Source: an uncultured Bacteroidales bacterium (GTDB lineage Bacteria; Bacteroidota; Bacteroidia; Bacteroidales; Muribaculaceae). Taken from it: a stretch of 64,000 bases of DNA. Below, piece by piece: positions 43,782-52,675 of the stretch. Numbering within the stretch: position 1 is the stretch's first letter; every line of letters starts with the position of its first letter. The translations under genes were made by a program, and so were the position numbers. Under the pieces are notes generated by a model. The model did no database searches and was not told the DNA's origin. It was given only the letters and a program-made list of their open reading frames with translations. The stretch lies in the NCBI GenBank assembly GCA_902787185.1, contig CADAFP010000006.1:55177-119176 (forward strand), written 5' to 3'.

Positions 43782-43803
43782 ATTGACGTCTGTTATTTTG
43801 CTG

Positions 43804-43811
43804 CAAAAATA
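43804..43811 (-). promoter_or_regulatory. Bacteroidota -7 box for murF
   Basis: The minus-strand sequence is TATTTTTG followed by C, about 25 nt before the ATG at 43781. Confidence 0.6.
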
Positions 43812-43834
43812 CAACAAAAGCACAAAAAATTGTG

Positions 43835-43842
43835 TAATTTTG
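43835..43842 (+). promoter_or_regulatory. Bacteroidota -7 box for ddl
   Basis: TAATTTTG followed by C lies 14 bp before the ATG at 43856. The murF box is 23 bp away on the other strand. Confidence 0.6.
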
Positions 43843-43855
43843 CACCCGAATTTTA

Positions 43856-44875
43856 ATGTGTGCGCAAAAAATGAATTTCATCAAAAGAACCATAGCCATC
43901 GTATGTGGTGGCGACTCCTCAGAGTATGAGGTATCCCTGCGTTCGGCTCAGGGCATTGACTCAGCATTTGACCACAACCGTTACGACGTTTATATCGTTT
44001 TAATCAGGAAAGAGGATTGGCATGTGAACTTGCCCGACGGCAGCACTCCCAAAATCGACAAGAACGACTTCTCGTTTATCAAAGACGGACAGAAAATCCG
44101 TTTTGACTATGCCTATATCACCATCCACGGCACTCCCGGCGAGAATGGCGTGCTGCAAGGCTATTTTGACATGATCGATCTGCCCTACTCGACCTGCAAC
44201 GTGCTGGTCGAGGCGCTCACGTTCCACAAGTTCGCGCTGAACAACTACCTCAAGGCCTTCGGCTGCTCGGTGCCCGACAGCATCCAGGTGCGCCGCGGCG
44301 TGCCCCATGGCTGGACGGCCGAGAAGGTCAAGGACTATCTGGGTATGCCCTGCTTTGTGAAGCCTACTGCCGACGGGTCAAGCTTCGGCGTGACTAAAGT
44401 AAAGAGTTGTGACCAGCTGGACGATGCCATGGAGTTCGCCTTCAAGCAGTGCGACAACGTGATGATTGAGCGCTTCCTGGACGGCACCGAGGTTACCGTT
44501 GGCTGCTACAAGACCAAGGAGAAATCGGTCGTCTTCCCGGTCACCGAGGTAGTAACCGACAACGAGTTCTTTGACTACGACGCCAAATACAACGGTCAGG
44601 TGGAAGAAATCACCCCTGCCCGCATCAGTGACGAGTTGACCGCCGCCTTGCAAGCCGAGACGTCGCGCATCTACGACATCCTGCACTGCAACGGCATCAT
44701 CCGCATCGACTACATCATCACCAAGAACCCCGACGGCACCGACCACATCAACCTGCTGGAAATCAACACCACTCCCGGCATGACCGCCACCAGCTTCATC
44801 CCCCAGCAAGTCCGCGCCGCCGGCATCTCCCTGACCGACGTCCTCACCGACATCGTCGAGAACCAGTTTTCCTGA
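43856..44875 (+). CDS. ddl: D-alanine--D-alanine ligase
   Basis: The 339-aa ATP-grasp enzyme joins two D-alanines for peptidoglycan. Visible marks are the N-terminal IAIVCGGDSSEYEVSLRSAQ, the HGTPGENGVLQGYFDMIDLP segment, the ATP-binding FVKPTADGSSFGVTKV and the metal-binding LLEINTTPGMTATSF. The start may be 43856 or the ATG five codons later (43871). The stop codon TGA lies in the ACGGA-type repeat that precedes the FHB-suffix gene 30 bp downstream, so the latter is probably read from the same transcript. Confidence 0.96.
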   Translation: MCAQKMNFIKRTIAIVCGGDSSEYEVSLRSAQGIDSAFDHNRYDVYIVLIRKEDWHVNLPDGSTPKIDKNDFSFIKDGQKIRFDYAYITIHGTPGENGVLQGYFDMIDLPYSTCNVLVEALTFHKFALNNYLKAFGCSVPDSIQVRRGVPHGWTAEKVKDYLGMPCFVKPTADGSSFGVTKVKSCDQLDDAMEFAFKQCDNVMIERFLDGTEVTVGCYKTKEKSVVFPVTEVVTDNEFFDYDAKYNGQVEEITPARISDELTAALQAETSRIYDILHCNGIIRIDYIITKNPDGTDHINLLEINTTPGMTATSFIPQQVRAAGISLTDVLTDIVENQFS

Positions 44876-44895
44876 CGGAAACTGGAGGAAACGGA
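44875..44895 (+). repeat. Short ACGGA-type repeat between ddl and the first FHB-suffix gene
   Basis: Two ACGGA cores (44875-44879 and 44891-44895) with degenerate GGA variants between them lie just after the ddl stop codon and in front of the FHB-suffix start. The same core forms the array behind the FHB gene. The array is short and irregular, so confidence is moderate. Confidence 0.6.
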
Positions 44896-44905
44896 TAATA
44901 ATGCG

Positions 44906-45592
44906 ATGGAAGAGCAGAAGAAACCAAAGATTCATCATTATGATGATGGGACGGCAAGTTCGTTGCGGCGAAGGACGAGATACACCGAGTTGCGCTTCTA
45001 TCAGCGCAGTGATGTGCTGTACCAATTGACACAAGTATTTGTCCAGCGTTTCTTGAAACCTTATGGTGACCGAACTGTTGACCAAATGGTTCAAGCTGCT
45101 CGCAGTTCCAAGCAAAATATTGTTGAGGGAAGTAGCGATGGTGAAACTTCACTTGAGAGTGAATTGAAGTTGTTGGGTTTCGCTCGCGGTAGTAACAAAG
45201 AACTGTTGGAAGACTATCAAGACTACATCAAGCGCAAGGGATACACTGAATGGTATGGCAAGCATCCCCGATACAAAGCCATGCTTGACTTTTGCCGCAA
45301 GCATTGGCAGTTTGAAGACTACAAGGACCTGCTACCCAAGATGAATGATGAAGAGATGGCAAATATGGCCATCTGCCTGTGCCATCAGGTGGATGCGGCG
45401 ATGAATAAGTACATTGAGAGGAAAGACCGTGAATTCACTACCGAGGGCGGTGTGCGCGAGCGCATGACTGCCGCTCGCCTGGACCAACGCGGTACTCAAC
45501 GTGAAATCATCGAGCGTCAAGCACGTGAAATAGCAGCCCTCAAGCAGGAAATCGCCCGCCTAAATGCCCTGCTCGACCAAAGAAACGGATAG
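44906..45592 (+). CDS. Four-helix-bundle suffix-domain protein (first copy)
   Basis: The 228-aa protein has an S23/IVP-type four-helix bundle at about 28-170 (GDRTVDQMVQAARSSKQNIV, LLEDYQDYIKRKG) and a C-terminal suffix (GGVRERMTAARL) ending in a predicted coiled coil (IAALKQEIARLNALL). The family is related to proteins encoded in 23S rRNA intervening sequences and to the Avd protein of diversity-generating retroelements, which bind nucleic acid; its own function is unknown. A paralogue lies at 51967. The gene starts 30 bp after ddl and is followed by a large inverted ACGGA/TCCGT array that includes its own stop codon. Confidence 0.85.
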   Translation: MEEQKKPKIHHYDDGTASSLRRRTRYTELRFYQRSDVLYQLTQVFVQRFLKPYGDRTVDQMVQAARSSKQNIVEGSSDGETSLESELKLLGFARGSNKELLEDYQDYIKRKGYTEWYGKHPRYKAMLDFCRKHWQFEDYKDLLPKMNDEEMANMAICLCHQVDAAMNKYIERKDREFTTEGGVRERMTAARLDQRGTQREIIERQAREIAALKQEIARLNALLDQRNG

Positions 45593-45735
45593 AACTTGAC
45601 GGATTAACGGATATAACGTACTGAACGGATATAACGGAGGGAACGGGAATGCCCGTCACCTCCGTTTATTCCGTATTATCCGTTTATTCCGTATTATCCG
45701 TTAACTCCGTAATTATCCGTTACATCCGTCAATCA
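45585..45735. repeat. Large inverted 9-bp repeat array behind the first FHB gene (ACGGA arm and TCCGT arm)
   Basis: The left arm has ACGGA-type cores at 45585, 45599, 45607, 45616 (ACGTA), 45625, 45634 and 45643 (ACGGG). The right arm has eight TCCGT cores at 45661, 45670, 45679, 45688, 45697, 45706, 45716 and 45725. Spacing is 9 bp with single exceptions of 8, 10 and 14. The arms are inverted, so the transcript can fold into a long hairpin. The stop codons of both convergent genes lie within the arms. It may act as a terminator. Confidence 0.92.
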
Positions 45736-47655
45736 GTTGTGGAGGATTATCGCACTTTGGGCGGGGACGGTTACCTTGCCGTCTTTGGCCTTGATGGTGG
45801 TGAGGCCGGCCTGGTCGCACTTGATGTTGCGGCAGACGATGGTGTAGGTGCCGTCGGGGACCTCGATTGTGCGGGCTCGCTTGTGGGCGTTGAAGGCGAC
45901 GTAGATGTCACCCCAGGTCTCGCCGGGGACATTGCGGCCGTTGATGTGATAGGCTACCAGGCAGTTGCCGCCAGGCAGGAAGTCGAGGTTGCGGCGCACC
46001 AGGTCGGCACTACCCATGTGGAAGGCGGGATGTGCCTTGCGCAGGGCAATCAGGTTCTTGTAGTAGTCCATCACCTGCGGGTAACGCTCGAGATTGTCCC
46101 AGTCGAGATGATTGATGCTGTCAGGGCTCTCGTAGCTGTTGTGAACGCCCTTCTTGTCGCGGAGCATTTCCTCGCCGCTGAGCATGAAAGGTACGCCCTG
46201 AGAGGTCATCACCACGGTCTGTGCCAACAGGTCGAGGCGGATGAGTTCATCGATGGTGATGTCCTTGACGCTGGCCTTGAGGCGATCCACGAGGCACATA
46301 TCATCGTGACAGCTGACGTAGGCTATCATCTGAGTCGGCTCGTTGGCATAAGGCGCTTTGCTGTAGTTCACCAGACTGTAGTCCACACCAGGATGCTGGA
46401 TGGCTCCAACGATACCGAACTTGATGCTCTCCTCGTTGCCCTTGACGCCGCCCAGGAAGGCTGCCTTGCTGTTGCTGTCCCACGGTCCACGCAATGCATC
46501 GCGTATCTCGTCACTGAAGGCGGCGATACCCGGCATCTTGTTGATGTTGGCCTTCATGGCCAACTCTCCTGAATAAGCGCAGCTGCCTGCACTCCAGCCC
46601 TCGCCATAGATGAAGATGTCGTTGGGCACAGCGGCACGGATAGCGTTCATCGTCTCGACATCATGCACGCCCATCAAGTCAAAGCGGAAGCCGTCGATGT
46701 GGTATTCGTCAACCCAATATTTGACACTCTCAATCATGAAATCACGCATTCCCTCGCGCTCGCTGGCCGTCTCGTTGCCGCAACCGCTGCCATTGCTGTA
46801 ACTGCCATCGGCATTCTTGCGGTAAAAGTAGTCGGGACGCGTGCGCTGGAAATTGCTCTCGTCGATGTTCCAGGTGTGGTTATACACCACATCAAGAATC
46901 ACCTTGATGCCAGCCTTGTGCAGAGCCTGTACCATCTGCTTGAACTCTTTGATGCGCACCTCGGGCTTGTAGGGGTCGGTAGAGTAACCGCCCTCAGGCA
47001 CATTGTAGTTCACAGGGTCATAACCCCAGTTGTACTGCGGTTCGTCGAGACGTGTCTCATTGACCGAGGCATAGTCAAACGACGGGAGAATGTGCACCGC
47101 ATTCACGCCCAACGCCTTCAAGTGGCTGATGGCTCGGGGCTCGGTCAAAGCAAGGAATTTGCCCTTGTTGGCAAAACCGCCCGACTCGTCGATGGAGAGG
47201 TCGCGATGGTGCATCTCATAGATAATGAGGTCCTTGGGAGCTATTGCGGGACGCTTGTCGGCATTCCAGCCCTGCGGGTCGGTCTGCGCCATGTCAACGA
47301 TGGCGCCTCGCATGCCGTTAACACCCACTGCAGTGGCCCAAATGCCGGCGCACTCGCCGCGGAACTTGCCTCCGTACTTCACATCAAAAGTATAGAACTT
47401 GCCCTTCAAGTCTCCCTTGACGGTGGCTTGCCACAAGGTGCCACCCGCCTGACTGCGCTTCATGTTGACCGTTTTGACGGGCTTGCCACCCAGGCCCACG
47501 TTGTAGATGCGCAGTTTCACCTGCTGGGCGTCACTATTCGTTTCAACCGAAAAGGCGCTCGCGCCGGGGCTGTAATTGACCCCAGTGCGAGCGTTAATGA
47601 TTTGTGGAACGAGTAATGCCATGATTATCGTTACCAGTTGAATCAGATGTTTCAT
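45733..47655 (-). CDS. Secreted type I pullulanase-like GH13 enzyme
   Basis: The 640-aa enzyme should debranch alpha-1,6 links in limit dextrins. It has a signal peptide (ending in PQIINA), a CBM48-like domain at about 24-125, and a GH13 barrel carrying the type I pullulanase hallmark YNWGYDP at 208-214. Asp326 (DGFRFD) is the nucleophile and Glu352 (YGEGW) the acid; VSCHDD supplies the third acidic residue. It overlaps the stop of the upstream glucanotransferase gene by one base (TAATG), so translation is coupled. With the MFS and GH77 genes it forms a maltodextrin operon. No dockerin-like tail is present. Confidence 0.9.
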   Translation of the reverse strand: MKHLIQLVTIIMALLVPQIINARTGVNYSPGASAFSVETNSDAQQVKLRIYNVGLGGKPVKTVNMKRSQAGGTLWQATVKGDLKGKFYTFDVKYGGKFRGECAGIWATAVGVNGMRGAIVDMAQTDPQGWNADKRPAIAPKDLIIYEMHHRDLSIDESGGFANKGKFLALTEPRAISHLKALGVNAVHILPSFDYASVNETRLDEPQYNWGYDPVNYNVPEGGYSTDPYKPEVRIKEFKQMVQALHKAGIKVILDVVYNHTWNIDESNFQRTRPDYFYRKNADGSYSNGSGCGNETASEREGMRDFMIESVKYWVDEYHIDGFRFDLMGVHDVETMNAIRAAVPNDIFIYGEGWSAGSCAYSGELAMKANINKMPGIAAFSDEIRDALRGPWDSNSKAAFLGGVKGNEESIKFGIVGAIQHPGVDYSLVNYSKAPYANEPTQMIAYVSCHDDMCLVDRLKASVKDITIDELIRLDLLAQTVVMTSQGVPFMLSGEEMLRDKKGVHNSYESPDSINHLDWDNLERYPQVMDYYKNLIALRKAHPAFHMGSADLVRRNLDFLPGGNCLVAYHINGRNVPGETWGDIYVAFNAHKRARTIEVPDGTYTIVCRNIKCDQAGLTTIKAKDGKVTVPAQSAIILHN

Positions 47656-50336
47656 TAGCGTCCACTTTGAGAGATGATTTCCTTGAGGTGGTTATTGAAA
47701 GCATCAGCCTTCATCAGCTGCTCAATAGTCATGTGCATGCGGTAGCGCCAATAGTGGCGGGGATTGGCGGGGATGTTGATGCGCTCGGCATCGGCATCGG
47801 CCAGTCGCATGTTCTCATCGATGGCGAGCCAATCCTGCAACGAGAGCAGGCACAGCATCGACGGGCTGGCGAGGTGGGCGCGCACGATGTCGTCGGCCAA
47901 CCAGCCGGGGAGCGGATGAGGTGCGGCCTCACTGTGCCACAGCGAGGTGTTGAAGTAGTCCTGGGTGCGGTCCCAGTCCTCGTCCCACCACTGCCTCAAC
48001 GTGGGCATATCGTGGGTCGAGATGGTGGCGACACTGCGGTAGGGATTGGCGTTAAGGTTGCCGAACTTGATGTGGTTATCCTTGGGCATCGACTGGATTT
48101 CGAGGCTCAGGATGCGCAACTCGTTCATCACCCATGCCACGCAGTCGGGCACCATACCGAGGTCCTCGGCGCACACGAGCATACGGGTAGCCTGCACCAG
48201 TTTGGGCAGTTTCTTCATCGCCTCGTGATACCAGAAGTCGTTGTTGCGGTGATAGTAGTACTCGTTGTAGAGTTTGTTGAACGCCGCCTTGTCGTTATCG
48301 TAGAGTGTCTCATAGATGAAGTCGAACTGCACCGAGATGCGCGGGTGATACAGGGCGGGATTCTTGCGGTCGCGCACAAACAGCACGTCACTGATGAGGG
48401 CATACAGCCCGTCGCGCAACCAGATATCCTCATCTTTCTCCTTGCCCTGGAATGCAGCCTCAATCTTGCGCTGAGTGTCATACTCGGGCTTCATGCGATA
48501 GATGTCGTCATGCACACGCTCAACATACGTCTTGCGCACCAGGTCGGCACGTTCGCCAAAGATGCGGTCCAGCACCCAGTCGGCGATAAAGGGCTCGGTC
48601 ATCAGCTTCTCCTGGAAGTTGAGGCCATAGCTGCGGATCTCGTCAGCGCTCATACCTTGTGAGGGCGAGAACTGGCCCAGCAGACCATGGACAGCATTGA
48701 TGGGGATTTCCCAGATGCGGAAGAATCCGAGCACATGATCAATGCGGTAAGCATCAAAGTACTGCGCCATTTTGCGGAAACGTTTTACCCACCACTTGCA
48801 GCCATCGGCAAGCATCACGTCCCAGTTGTAGGTCGGGAAGCCCCAATTCTGACCATTGGTCGAGAAGGCATCGGGCGGAGCACCGGCTTGGCCATTGAGG
48901 TTGAAATACTTGGGCTCTACCCACGCCTCGACGCTGTCGCGGCTGATGCCGATGGGGATATCACCCTTGAGGATGACATGCTTGCTTTGGGCATATTCAT
49001 GGGCTGCGCGCATCTGCTTGTCAAGGTAGTACTGTACATAATACCACAGGCTGACCTCTTTAAAGGCCTTGGTGCGCGAATTGGCCATCGCTGCCCTCTC
49101 CTCGTCGCTGAAGGTGTGGTGTGTGGGCCACTTCGAGAAAGATGCTGTGCCGTACATGTCACGGTAGTGACTGAAGGCGGCATAGGGCACCAGCCAATCC
49201 TCGTTGGCGACGAAGAACAACTTGAACTCGTTGCTCTTGAGCACCTCGGCACCCTCCTGTTCAAACAGGAGTTTCATGTAGTCGCGCTTGGCATTGTTCA
49301 CGCGTTCATAGTCGATCTGCGGCAGGGCATTCAGTTCCTTGCGCAGCTTCTCAAACTCGGCGGCACGCTTTTTGTCGGTCAATTTAGGCAGTTGGCGCAA
49401 GTCCAGATATTGGGGATGCAAAGCGTAGATGCTGATGCTGTTATAAGGATAGCTGTCGCTCCAACTGTGAGTGATAGTGGTGTCGTTGATGGGCAACACC
49501 TGCAGGGCGCGCTGGCCTGTGCTGGCCACCCAGTCCACCATCAGTTTGAGGTCACCAAAGTCACCCACACCGAAGCTGCCCTCGCTACGCAACGAGAAGA
49601 TGGGCACCACGGTGCCTGCGAGTTTGACGGGATAGAGCGGGAAATAGGCCTGTGAGAGCTCATAGACGATGTGTTCACCCTCCTTGAGTACCGGCAGCAA
49701 CACGGTGCGGTTGTCGCCCGTTTCCCAGATAGTGGATTTTTCCTTGCTTCCCAGAATGACGAACTTAAACTCAACGAAGGCCTTCCTGAACGCGCTGCCG
49801 TCGAGCGAGATGACCCACTCGTTGTGGTTGTGCTCTGTCATCTTGAGCGCCTTGGCCTCGTCCCAGTCGCCCAGCGTCGGCTCGTTGCCCACCACGGCCA
49901 GGGTCTCGCCCGAGCGCAGTTGCGGCACACGCACCTTCAACTGGATAATGGTGGGGAACTTGCTCTTGGCGACTGGCTCATGCTTGCGCAGGGCTACGCA
50001 GTCGGTGAAGGCCGAACTGTAGAGGTAGCTGTCATCAGGCATGTCATTCCAGTGGTCATAGCAGTTATAGCGGGTAGCCTTGGCAGCGTTCAGGTCCAGG
50101 CGGTGAGGAACGACTGTCCACTCGTGGCGCTTAGGCTTGCCGTCAATTTCCACGCTATAATAATAGTCGATGTGTCCAGCCTTAGCGGGAATATCCAAGT
50201 CACACTTCCACGTCTTGTTGGTGGCAGGTTTCATGGCGTGGCTTGAGAGCAGCTCGCCATCGACACTATTCACGATATTGAGTACAAGGTTTTCACCATA
50301 AACGGTACCGTACTCGATGTTGAATCTAACTTTCAT
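47655..50336 (-). CDS. malQ: GH77 4-alpha-glucanotransferase with two N-terminal CBM20 modules (DPE2-like)
   Basis: The 893-aa enzyme transfers glucan chains between maltodextrins. Two CBM20-like starch-binding modules occupy about 1-115 and 125-235 (second: LRSGETLAVVGNEPTLGDWD). The GH77 catalytic domain follows with AYRIDHVLGFFR (nucleophile Asp), CAEDLGMVPDCV (acid Glu) and STHDMPTLRQWW (Asp). Tandem CBM20 plus a long catalytic domain is the plant DPE2-like form common in Bacteroidota. There is no signal peptide, so it is cytoplasmic, while the coupled downstream pullulanase has one. It lies 27 bp after the MFS transporter gene. Confidence 0.94.
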   Translation of the reverse strand: MKVRFNIEYGTVYGENLVLNIVNSVDGELLSSHAMKPATNKTWKCDLDIPAKAGHIDYYYSVEIDGKPKRHEWTVVPHRLDLNAAKATRYNCYDHWNDMPDDSYLYSSAFTDCVALRKHEPVAKSKFPTIIQLKVRVPQLRSGETLAVVGNEPTLGDWDEAKALKMTEHNHNEWVISLDGSAFRKAFVEFKFVILGSKEKSTIWETGDNRTVLLPVLKEGEHIVYELSQAYFPLYPVKLAGTVVPIFSLRSEGSFGVGDFGDLKLMVDWVASTGQRALQVLPINDTTITHSWSDSYPYNSISIYALHPQYLDLRQLPKLTDKKRAAEFEKLRKELNALPQIDYERVNNAKRDYMKLLFEQEGAEVLKSNEFKLFFVANEDWLVPYAAFSHYRDMYGTASFSKWPTHHTFSDEERAAMANSRTKAFKEVSLWYYVQYYLDKQMRAAHEYAQSKHVILKGDIPIGISRDSVEAWVEPKYFNLNGQAGAPPDAFSTNGQNWGFPTYNWDVMLADGCKWWVKRFRKMAQYFDAYRIDHVLGFFRIWEIPINAVHGLLGQFSPSQGMSADEIRSYGLNFQEKLMTEPFIADWVLDRIFGERADLVRKTYVERVHDDIYRMKPEYDTQRKIEAAFQGKEKDEDIWLRDGLYALISDVLFVRDRKNPALYHPRISVQFDFIYETLYDNDKAAFNKLYNEYYYHRNNDFWYHEAMKKLPKLVQATRMLVCAEDLGMVPDCVAWVMNELRILSLEIQSMPKDNHIKFGNLNANPYRSVATISTHDMPTLRQWWDEDWDRTQDYFNTSLWHSEAAPHPLPGWLADDIVRAHLASPSMLCLLSLQDWLAIDENMRLADADAERINIPANPRHYWRYRMHMTIEQLMKADAFNNHLKEIISQSGR

Positions 50337-50363
50337 GACAAATGTTTTTTAGGTTTTTAGAGT

Positions 50364-51701
50364 TTAGTCGATAGACTGTTTGCGTTTCTTGTCCTCGATG
50401 ATGAAAACACAGGCGGCGCCCACGATGAGCAGGATGCCTGCCAGCAAGAGCATATTGCCCTGCACACTGCCCATGGCAGCCAGCAGCACGCCACCCAGAG
50501 CGGCAGCGATAATCTGCGGTAAGCAGATGGTGCAGTTGAACAGACCCAGTGCAGTGCCCATGCGGCTGCTACCCTCAAAGGCGTTGGTCACAAGGGTAAA
50601 CGGCATGGCGAGCATGGCAGCCCAGGCGAAACCGATGAGGAAGTAAGGCACAAACAGCATGTACTGGTTGTGGATATAAGGCACCATGGCAAAGCCGATG
50701 CCGCCAATAACCAAGCTCAGCGCATAAGCCACTTTGAGGTTCTTGAACTGAGGCAGCACGACGGCCCACAGCACGCTGCCGATGGCCTGAACGGCGAACA
50801 GAATGCCCACCCAGTTGCCGGCCTTCTGGTAACCCTCGCTGGCAGCGTCGGTAGTGCCCCAAACGGTGTCGGCGATGGTGCCGTTGGTATAGGTCCACAT
50901 GTACATGAAGGCAGCCCAGCAGAAGAACTGAACCAGGCCCACCTCAAGGAACACCCTGATGGCGTGTTTCTTTTGGCTCGGGCTCATTTCAGCAGCGGCC
51001 TGCACGTCCTGTCCCTCAGCATTAGCTGCGGCATTGAACTCGGCCATCTCCTGCGGCGTGTATTCCTTCACATTGCTGATGGTGTACAGGACACACAAGA
51101 TAAGAATGGCGGCGCCTGCATAGAACGACCACTTCACACTATCGGGGACAACGCCCTCGGGGGCGATGTTGGCAATACCGATGGCAGTGAACAGGAAGGG
51201 GAATACGTAACCCACCAGCGAACCCGCGTTGCACAGGAAGCTCTGGATACTGTAGGCCTTAGCCTTTTGTTTCTCGTTGACCATGTCGCCCACCATCATC
51301 TTGAAGGGCTGCATCGCCATGTTGATGCTCGTGTCGAGGAACATCAATGCTATCAATCCGAAAATCATCGCTCCGGCGATGGTCAGGCCAAACGAGCCCG
51401 CATTAGGCAACAAGCACATCACAATGATGGCGGCCAGGGCGCCAATGAGCAGATAAGGGATGCGGCGGCCCCAACGGCCCAGCCAAGTCTTGTCACTGAA
51501 GTAACCCACCAGCGGCTGCACCACCATACCCATCAACGGCGGCAGAATCCAGAAATAACTCAAGTCATGCGGGTCGGCACCAAGCGTAGCAAAAATGCGG
51601 CTGATGTTGGCACTCTGCAGGGCATAAGCAATCTGCACCCCAAAGAAACCAAAGCTGATATTCCACAGCTGGTTGAATTTCAAATCCGGTTTAGTTCTCA
51701 T
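50364..51701 (-). CDS. MFS sugar transporter, SLC45/maltose-sucrose type
   Basis: The 445-aa protein has twelve predicted membrane helices. The N-terminal NISFGFFGVQIAYALQSANI segment and the loop GYFSDKTWLGRWGRRIPYLL carry the RxGRR-type signature of glycoside-cation symporters related to SLC45 proteins. In Bacteroidota such transporters sit with GH77 and amylolytic genes and bring maltose or maltodextrin into the cytoplasm. It is the first gene of the operon with malQ and the pullulanase gene. A -7 box and a LacI-type palindrome lie upstream. Confidence 0.9.
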   Translation of the reverse strand: MRTKPDLKFNQLWNISFGFFGVQIAYALQSANISRIFATLGADPHDLSYFWILPPLMGMVVQPLVGYFSDKTWLGRWGRRIPYLLIGALAAIIVMCLLPNAGSFGLTIAGAMIFGLIALMFLDTSINMAMQPFKMMVGDMVNEKQKAKAYSIQSFLCNAGSLVGYVFPFLFTAIGIANIAPEGVVPDSVKWSFYAGAAILILCVLYTISNVKEYTPQEMAEFNAAANAEGQDVQAAAEMSPSQKKHAIRVFLEVGLVQFFCWAAFMYMWTYTNGTIADTVWGTTDAASEGYQKAGNWVGILFAVQAIGSVLWAVVLPQFKNLKVAYALSLVIGGIGFAMVPYIHNQYMLFVPYFLIGFAWAAMLAMPFTLVTNAFEGSSRMGTALGLFNCTICLPQIIAAALGGVLLAAMGSVQGNMLLLAGILLIVGAACVFIIEDKKRKQSID

Positions 51702-51760
51702 AATCGATTATATTTTAAGTGTTATGTGATAATTTCAATGTTAATCATGTTAAACACCTA

Positions 51761-51768
51761 CAAAAATA
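51761..51768 (-). promoter_or_regulatory. Bacteroidota -7 box for the maltodextrin operon
   Basis: The minus-strand sequence is TATTTTTG, about 60 nt upstream of the MFS start. Confidence 0.5.
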
Positions 51769-51821
51769 ACACATTATCGTCCTGATTGGTAATAAACAAT
51801 GTGCTTCAAGTAAAAAAATTT

Positions 51822-51839
51822 AATGCAACCGATTGCATT
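51822..51839. promoter_or_regulatory. Palindromic operator of LacI-family type between the maltodextrin operon and the second FHB gene
   Basis: AATGCAACCGATTGCATT has perfect 7-bp arms (AATGCAA, TTGCATT) around CCGA, with the central CG and GCAA/TTGC half-sites usual for LacI-family regulators. It lies 54 bp upstream of the MFS -7 box and just in front of the -7 box of the FHB gene on the other strand. No LacI-type gene is in the window. Confidence 0.6.
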
Positions 51840-51853
51840 ATATCAAAAAAAAG

Positions 51854-51861
51854 TATCTTTG
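51854..51861 (+). promoter_or_regulatory. Bacteroidota -7 box for the second FHB gene
   Basis: TATCTTTG followed by C. The TCTAG array (51885-51947) would be transcribed as part of the leader. Confidence 0.55.
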
Positions 51862-51884
51862 CCCCAATATTTACATCTATTATG

Positions 51885-51947
51885 TCTAGTAAATCTAGAA
51901 AATCTAGTATATCTAGAAATTCTAGATAATCTAGGCTTTCTAGAAAA
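51885..51947. repeat. Seven-unit 9-bp tandem array before the second FHB gene (TCTAG core)
   Basis: Units are TCTAGTAAA, TCTAGAAAA, TCTAGTATA, TCTAGAAAT, TCTAGATAA, TCTAGGCTT and TCTAGAAAA in exact register. The core is constant and the last four bases vary. The array ends 19 bp before the ATG. Confidence 0.95.
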
Positions 51948-51966
51948 AAGCTAAACTTTTATTGTT

Positions 51967-52662
51967 ATGGAACAGGATAATCCCGCAAAAGAAATCGAGA
52001 GCGTTCTTAGGCGACAAACCAATTGGAAAAACTTATGGTTTTACCAAAAAACGGTTGTATTATACCAAATGACTTACGTCTTCACTCGTCGCTTTTTCCC
52101 AAAGTTTGGAGACCGCACAGTGGACCAAATGGTACAAGCAGCGCGATCAGGGAAACAGAACATTATCGAAGGCTCAGCCGACGGTGTGACGTCAATGGAA
52201 ATGGAACTTAAATTGCTGAATGTCGCCCGTTCTAGCATCCAAGAGTTGCTGGAGGATTATGAGGACTACATCATCAGCCACAAATTGAAGAAATGGCTTC
52301 CAGGACATGAACGATACGAGGCGCTGCTAACTTTTTGCCGGGATCATAATCTGCTCCAAGACTATGAAATCTATTTTGAGCGCTGGTCTGATGAAGAGAC
52401 CGCCAATACCGCCATCACCCTTTGTCACATGGTTGACAAAATGATGATGAATTACCAAAAGAAAAAAGAAGAAGAATTTGTAACCCAGGGGGGCATACGT
52501 GAGAGAATGACCGCCGCACGACTGGGATATCGAACCAATCAACGCGAGGCCCTGGAAGCAGCAAACCGCGAAATCGATATTCTCAAGAACCAGATTCATG
52601 CCCTTGAACAAGAGAACCTGCGCCTCAAGGAACACATCAACCATCTGACCAGTAAAATGTAG
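51967..52662 (+). CDS. Four-helix-bundle suffix-domain protein (second copy)
   Basis: The 231-aa paralogue of the protein at 44906 shares GDRTVDQMVQAARS-x-KQNI, ELLEDYxDYI and the suffix GGxRERMTAARL, and again ends in a predicted coiled coil (IDILKNQIHALEQENLRL). It has the S23/IVP-type four-helix bundle at about 25-170. The function is unknown; relatives bind RNA or DNA. It has its own promoter, and 9-bp TCTAG arrays lie on both sides, one in the leader and one after the stop. The start is supported by the absence of other in-frame ATGs before the conserved region. Confidence 0.85.
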   Translation: MEQDNPAKEIESVLRRQTNWKNLWFYQKTVVLYQMTYVFTRRFFPKFGDRTVDQMVQAARSGKQNIIEGSADGVTSMEMELKLLNVARSSIQELLEDYEDYIISHKLKKWLPGHERYEALLTFCRDHNLLQDYEIYFERWSDEETANTAITLCHMVDKMMMNYQKKKEEEFVTQGGIRERMTAARLGYRTNQREALEAANREIDILKNQIHALEQENLRLKEHINHLTSKM

Positions 52663-52675
52663 TACCAGCAAACTA

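Noticed and set aside
44906-45592. Diversity-generating retroelement around the FHB gene
   Set aside because: No reverse transcriptase and no template/variable repeat pair is seen near either FHB gene.
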